DNA of 64,000 nt. Origin: Lysobacter capsici (GTDB lineage Bacteria > Pseudomonadota > Gammaproteobacteria > Xanthomonadales > Xanthomonadaceae). Below, in pieces: positions 63,201 to 64,000 of this stretch. Positions within the stretch are counted from its first letter, which is position 1, and the number at the start of each line of letters is the position of its first letter. Below the pieces are notes generated by a model that did no database searches, was not told where the DNA came from, and worked only from the letters and a program-made list of their open reading frames with translations. The stretch lies in contig NZ_CP094357.1 in the NCBI RefSeq assembly GCF_014779555.2, positions 5,890,001 through 5,954,000 on the forward strand, written 5' to 3'. A program made the translations under genes and the position numbers.

Positions 63201-63338
63201 CGTGAAGGCCGGGTCTTCGGCGCGTCCCAAGTTGAAGAACGAGACGAGTCCCGCCAACGACACCAGGAAAATCAGGAACAAGGTGATCGAGCGTTCGCGT
63301 ACGGCAAGCGCCGACAGGTTGAAACGGCCTTCGCTCAC
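60249..63338 (-). CDS. RND efflux permease (TriC/MexK-like)
   Basis: A 1029-aa inner-membrane proton antiporter, about 12 helices in the RND 1+6+6 layout. The N-terminus RFNLSALAVRERSITLFLIF, GRAEDPAFTVKVM, TAWPGATAQEMQDQVAEKIE resembles the TriC/MexK branch. The charged residues of helix 4 are in LVDDAIIAIEMMVV. ILMRNTLILIGQI ends the second half. GTG 63338 was chosen; it overlaps the stop of the upstream fusion-protein gene (GTGA), showing translational coupling. Substrate range cannot be predicted. Confidence 0.92.
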   Translation of the reverse strand: MSEGRFNLSALAVRERSITLFLIFLVSLAGLVSFFNLGRAEDPAFTVKVMTVVTAWPGATAQEMQDQVAEKIEKRLQELRWYDRSETYTRPGLAFTMLTLLDSTPPSQVQEQFYQARKKVADEAGNLPSGVIGPMVNDEYADVTFALYALKAQGEPQRLLVRDAETLRQRLLHVPGVKKVNIVGEQSERIYVEFSHERLATLGVSPQQVFAALNTQNALTPAGSVQTKGPEVFIRLDGAFDELQKISDTPVVAQGRTLKLSDIATVKRGYEDPKTFVIRNGGEPALLLGVVMREGWNGLDLGKALDDEVSAIGSELPLGMSLSKVTDQAVNIDSSVDEFMLKFFAALLVVMLVCFVSMGWRVGLVVAAAVPLTLAAVFVVMLASGKNFDRITLGSLILALGLLVDDAIIAIEMMVVKMEEGYSRVAASAYAWSHTAAPMLSGTLVTAVGFMPNGFARSTAGEYTSNMFWIVGIALIASWVVAVVFTPYLGVKLLPDFKKVEGGHGAIYDTPRYHRFRQILARVIARKWLVAGSVVALFVLSVLGMGVVKKQFFPISDRPEVLVEVQMPYGTSINQTSAAAAKVEAWLSKQKEARIVTAYVGQGAPRFYFSVGPELPDPSFAKIVVRTDSQDERDALKHRLRQAIANGLAPQARLRVTQLVFGPYSPYPVAYRVTGPDPETLRNIAADVQQVMETSAMMRTVNTDWGVRTPTLHFTLQQDRLQAVGLTSNAVALQLQFLLNGVPVTAVREDIRTVQVVARSAGDTRLDPAKITDFTLAGANGQRIPLSQVGKVEVRMEEPIMRRRDRMPTITVRGDIADGLQPPDVSSAITQQLQPLMQKLPRGYGIEQAGSIEESGKATKAMLPLFPIMLAITLLIIILQVRSISAMVMVFLTSPLGLIGVVPTLLVFQQPFGINALVGLIALSGILMRNTLILIGQIHHNEQEGLAPFDAVVEATVQRARPVILTALAAILAFIPLTHSVFWGTLAYTLIGGTFAGTVLTLVFLPAMYSIWFKIKPDSDSRPVEAKLA

Positions 63339-64000
63339 GGACGGGCTCTCCCGCCCGCCGCGGCGCCAGATTGACCGGCGACTCGCACCTGCTTGCCTTC
63401 GCGCAGCAAGTGCGCGCCGAGCGAGACGACCGTGTCGCCTTGCTTCAACCGGCCGCTGACGCGCGCACCGTCGTCGTCCAAGTGTTGAACCACGACCGGG
63501 CGCCAGGTCACTTTCGACGACGGGCCATCGACGACCCACACGCCCGGTCCCTTGCCGGCATCGAACAGCGCGCCGATCGGTATCTGCACGCCGACTTGCG
63601 TGGCGAGAGAACCATCCGGAATCTCGACGGTGACCGTGGTGCCCAGCGGCGCGTTGGCCAACGCGCCTTCAAGCACGTAGCGCGCCTCGAAAGTGCGGGT
63701 CAGCGGATCCGCGGCATCCGAGAGCTGCCGGAGCGAGGCGGGAACGCCAACGCCCTGTTTGCCGAACAGACTGGCCCGCCCGGCTGAGCCAACCGCCGGT
63801 CGCAGCGTTTCCGGCAACTGGATTACCGCCTCGCGGCTACCGGCGCGGGCGACCCGAACCACGACCTGCCCGGCCGCGACAACCTGGCCCGGTTCGGCCA
63901 GCGCCTCGATGACAACGCCATCGGCGTCGGCGATGAGCGTCGAATAGCTGTTCGCGTTACGGGCGACTTCCGCTTGGGCCGCGGCCGCGCGCAGCTGCGC
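63335..64000 (-). CDS. RND membrane fusion protein, 5' end beyond the window
   Basis: At least 221 codons of an HlyD/AcrA-type periplasmic adaptor on the minus strand, running off the right edge. The remaining part starts in the helical hairpin (AQLRAAAAQAEVARN), then the lipoyl half DADGVVIEALAEPGQVVAAGQ, the beta-barrel (TRTFEARYVLEGALANAPLG) and the membrane-proximal domain ending ARVSGRLKQGDTVVSLGAHL. It is coupled to the RND permease by a 4-bp overlap. The outer-membrane partner would lie outside or elsewhere. Confidence 0.9.
   Translation of the reverse strand, partial: AQLRAAAAQAEVARNANSYSTLIADADGVVIEALAEPGQVVAAGQVVVRVARAGSREAVIQLPETLRPAVGSAGRASLFGKQGVGVPASLRQLSDAADPLTRTFEARYVLEGALANAPLGTTVTVEIPDGSLATQVGVQIPIGALFDAGKGPGVWVVDGPSSKVTWRPVVVQHLDDDGARVSGRLKQGDTVVSLGAHLLREGKQVRVAGQSGAAAGGRARP

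Overview
The window looks like a high-GC gammaproteobacterium of the Xanthomonadaceae, most probably Lysobacter or a close relative. The evidence is the 'GTAGGAGC(G/T)GCG' intergenic repeats, the GGGAATC heptamer array, an RpfF/RpfC-type signalling pair, and xanthomonad-style M64 peptidase, HAF and CshA-like secreted proteins. This is inferred from gene content; no rRNA or marker gene fixes the genus.

Layout. 1-9821 is ordinary chromosome: a 142-bp tandem repeat, a secreted M64 peptidase, a SecD-head-like lipoprotein, an AtoE-type transporter, an exported RidA-like protein, a CshA/DUF11 surface protein and ubiA. A tRNA-Arg(CCG) at 10036-10112 marks the left edge of an accessory region. From about 10.5 to 31 kb, small unrelated genes are separated by imperfect palindromes with a GCCGCTTCGCGGC core. 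At several sites the whole junction matches integron attC architecture, and the stop codon of the upstream gene or start of the downstream gene lies at the site edge. No integron integrase is present, so this resembles an integrase-less attC cluster. Its cargo includes a DUF6988-like protein, a DUF3800 protein, an orphan RES-domain protein, small membrane and exported proteins, a CPBP protease and a DUF4259-like protein. It also holds a 7-kb module of a zinc-ribbon protein and dynamin-like GTPase divergent from a 1372-aa protein with a HigA-type HTH.

From 28 to 42 kb and 50 to 58 kb the window carries repeated regulator-plus-redox modules: AraC/SDR, TetR/SDR, LysR/NTF2, LysR/CMD-flavoreductase-hydrolase, LysR/SnoaL-SDR and AraC/AKR-SDR. 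Longer composite copies of the GCCGCTTCGCGGC repeat are scattered among them in both orientations; one truncates a DUF72 gene. An IS3 transposase tail, a decayed phage-tail fragment and a truncated exported protein are further signs of turnover.

The most striking block is 43.0-47.6 kb: an acyl carrier protein, an RpfC-like hybrid histidine kinase (HisKA, HATPase, REC, Hpt), an RpfF-like crotonase with both catalytic glutamates, and a FabF-type ketosynthase. It looks like a self-contained second DSF-type fatty-acid signal locus with its own carrier protein and condensing enzyme, and with no RpfG or RpfB beside it.

58.8-64 kb holds a FadL-type porin, an RND efflux permease and the 3' part of its membrane fusion protein, all on the minus strand and running off the right edge.
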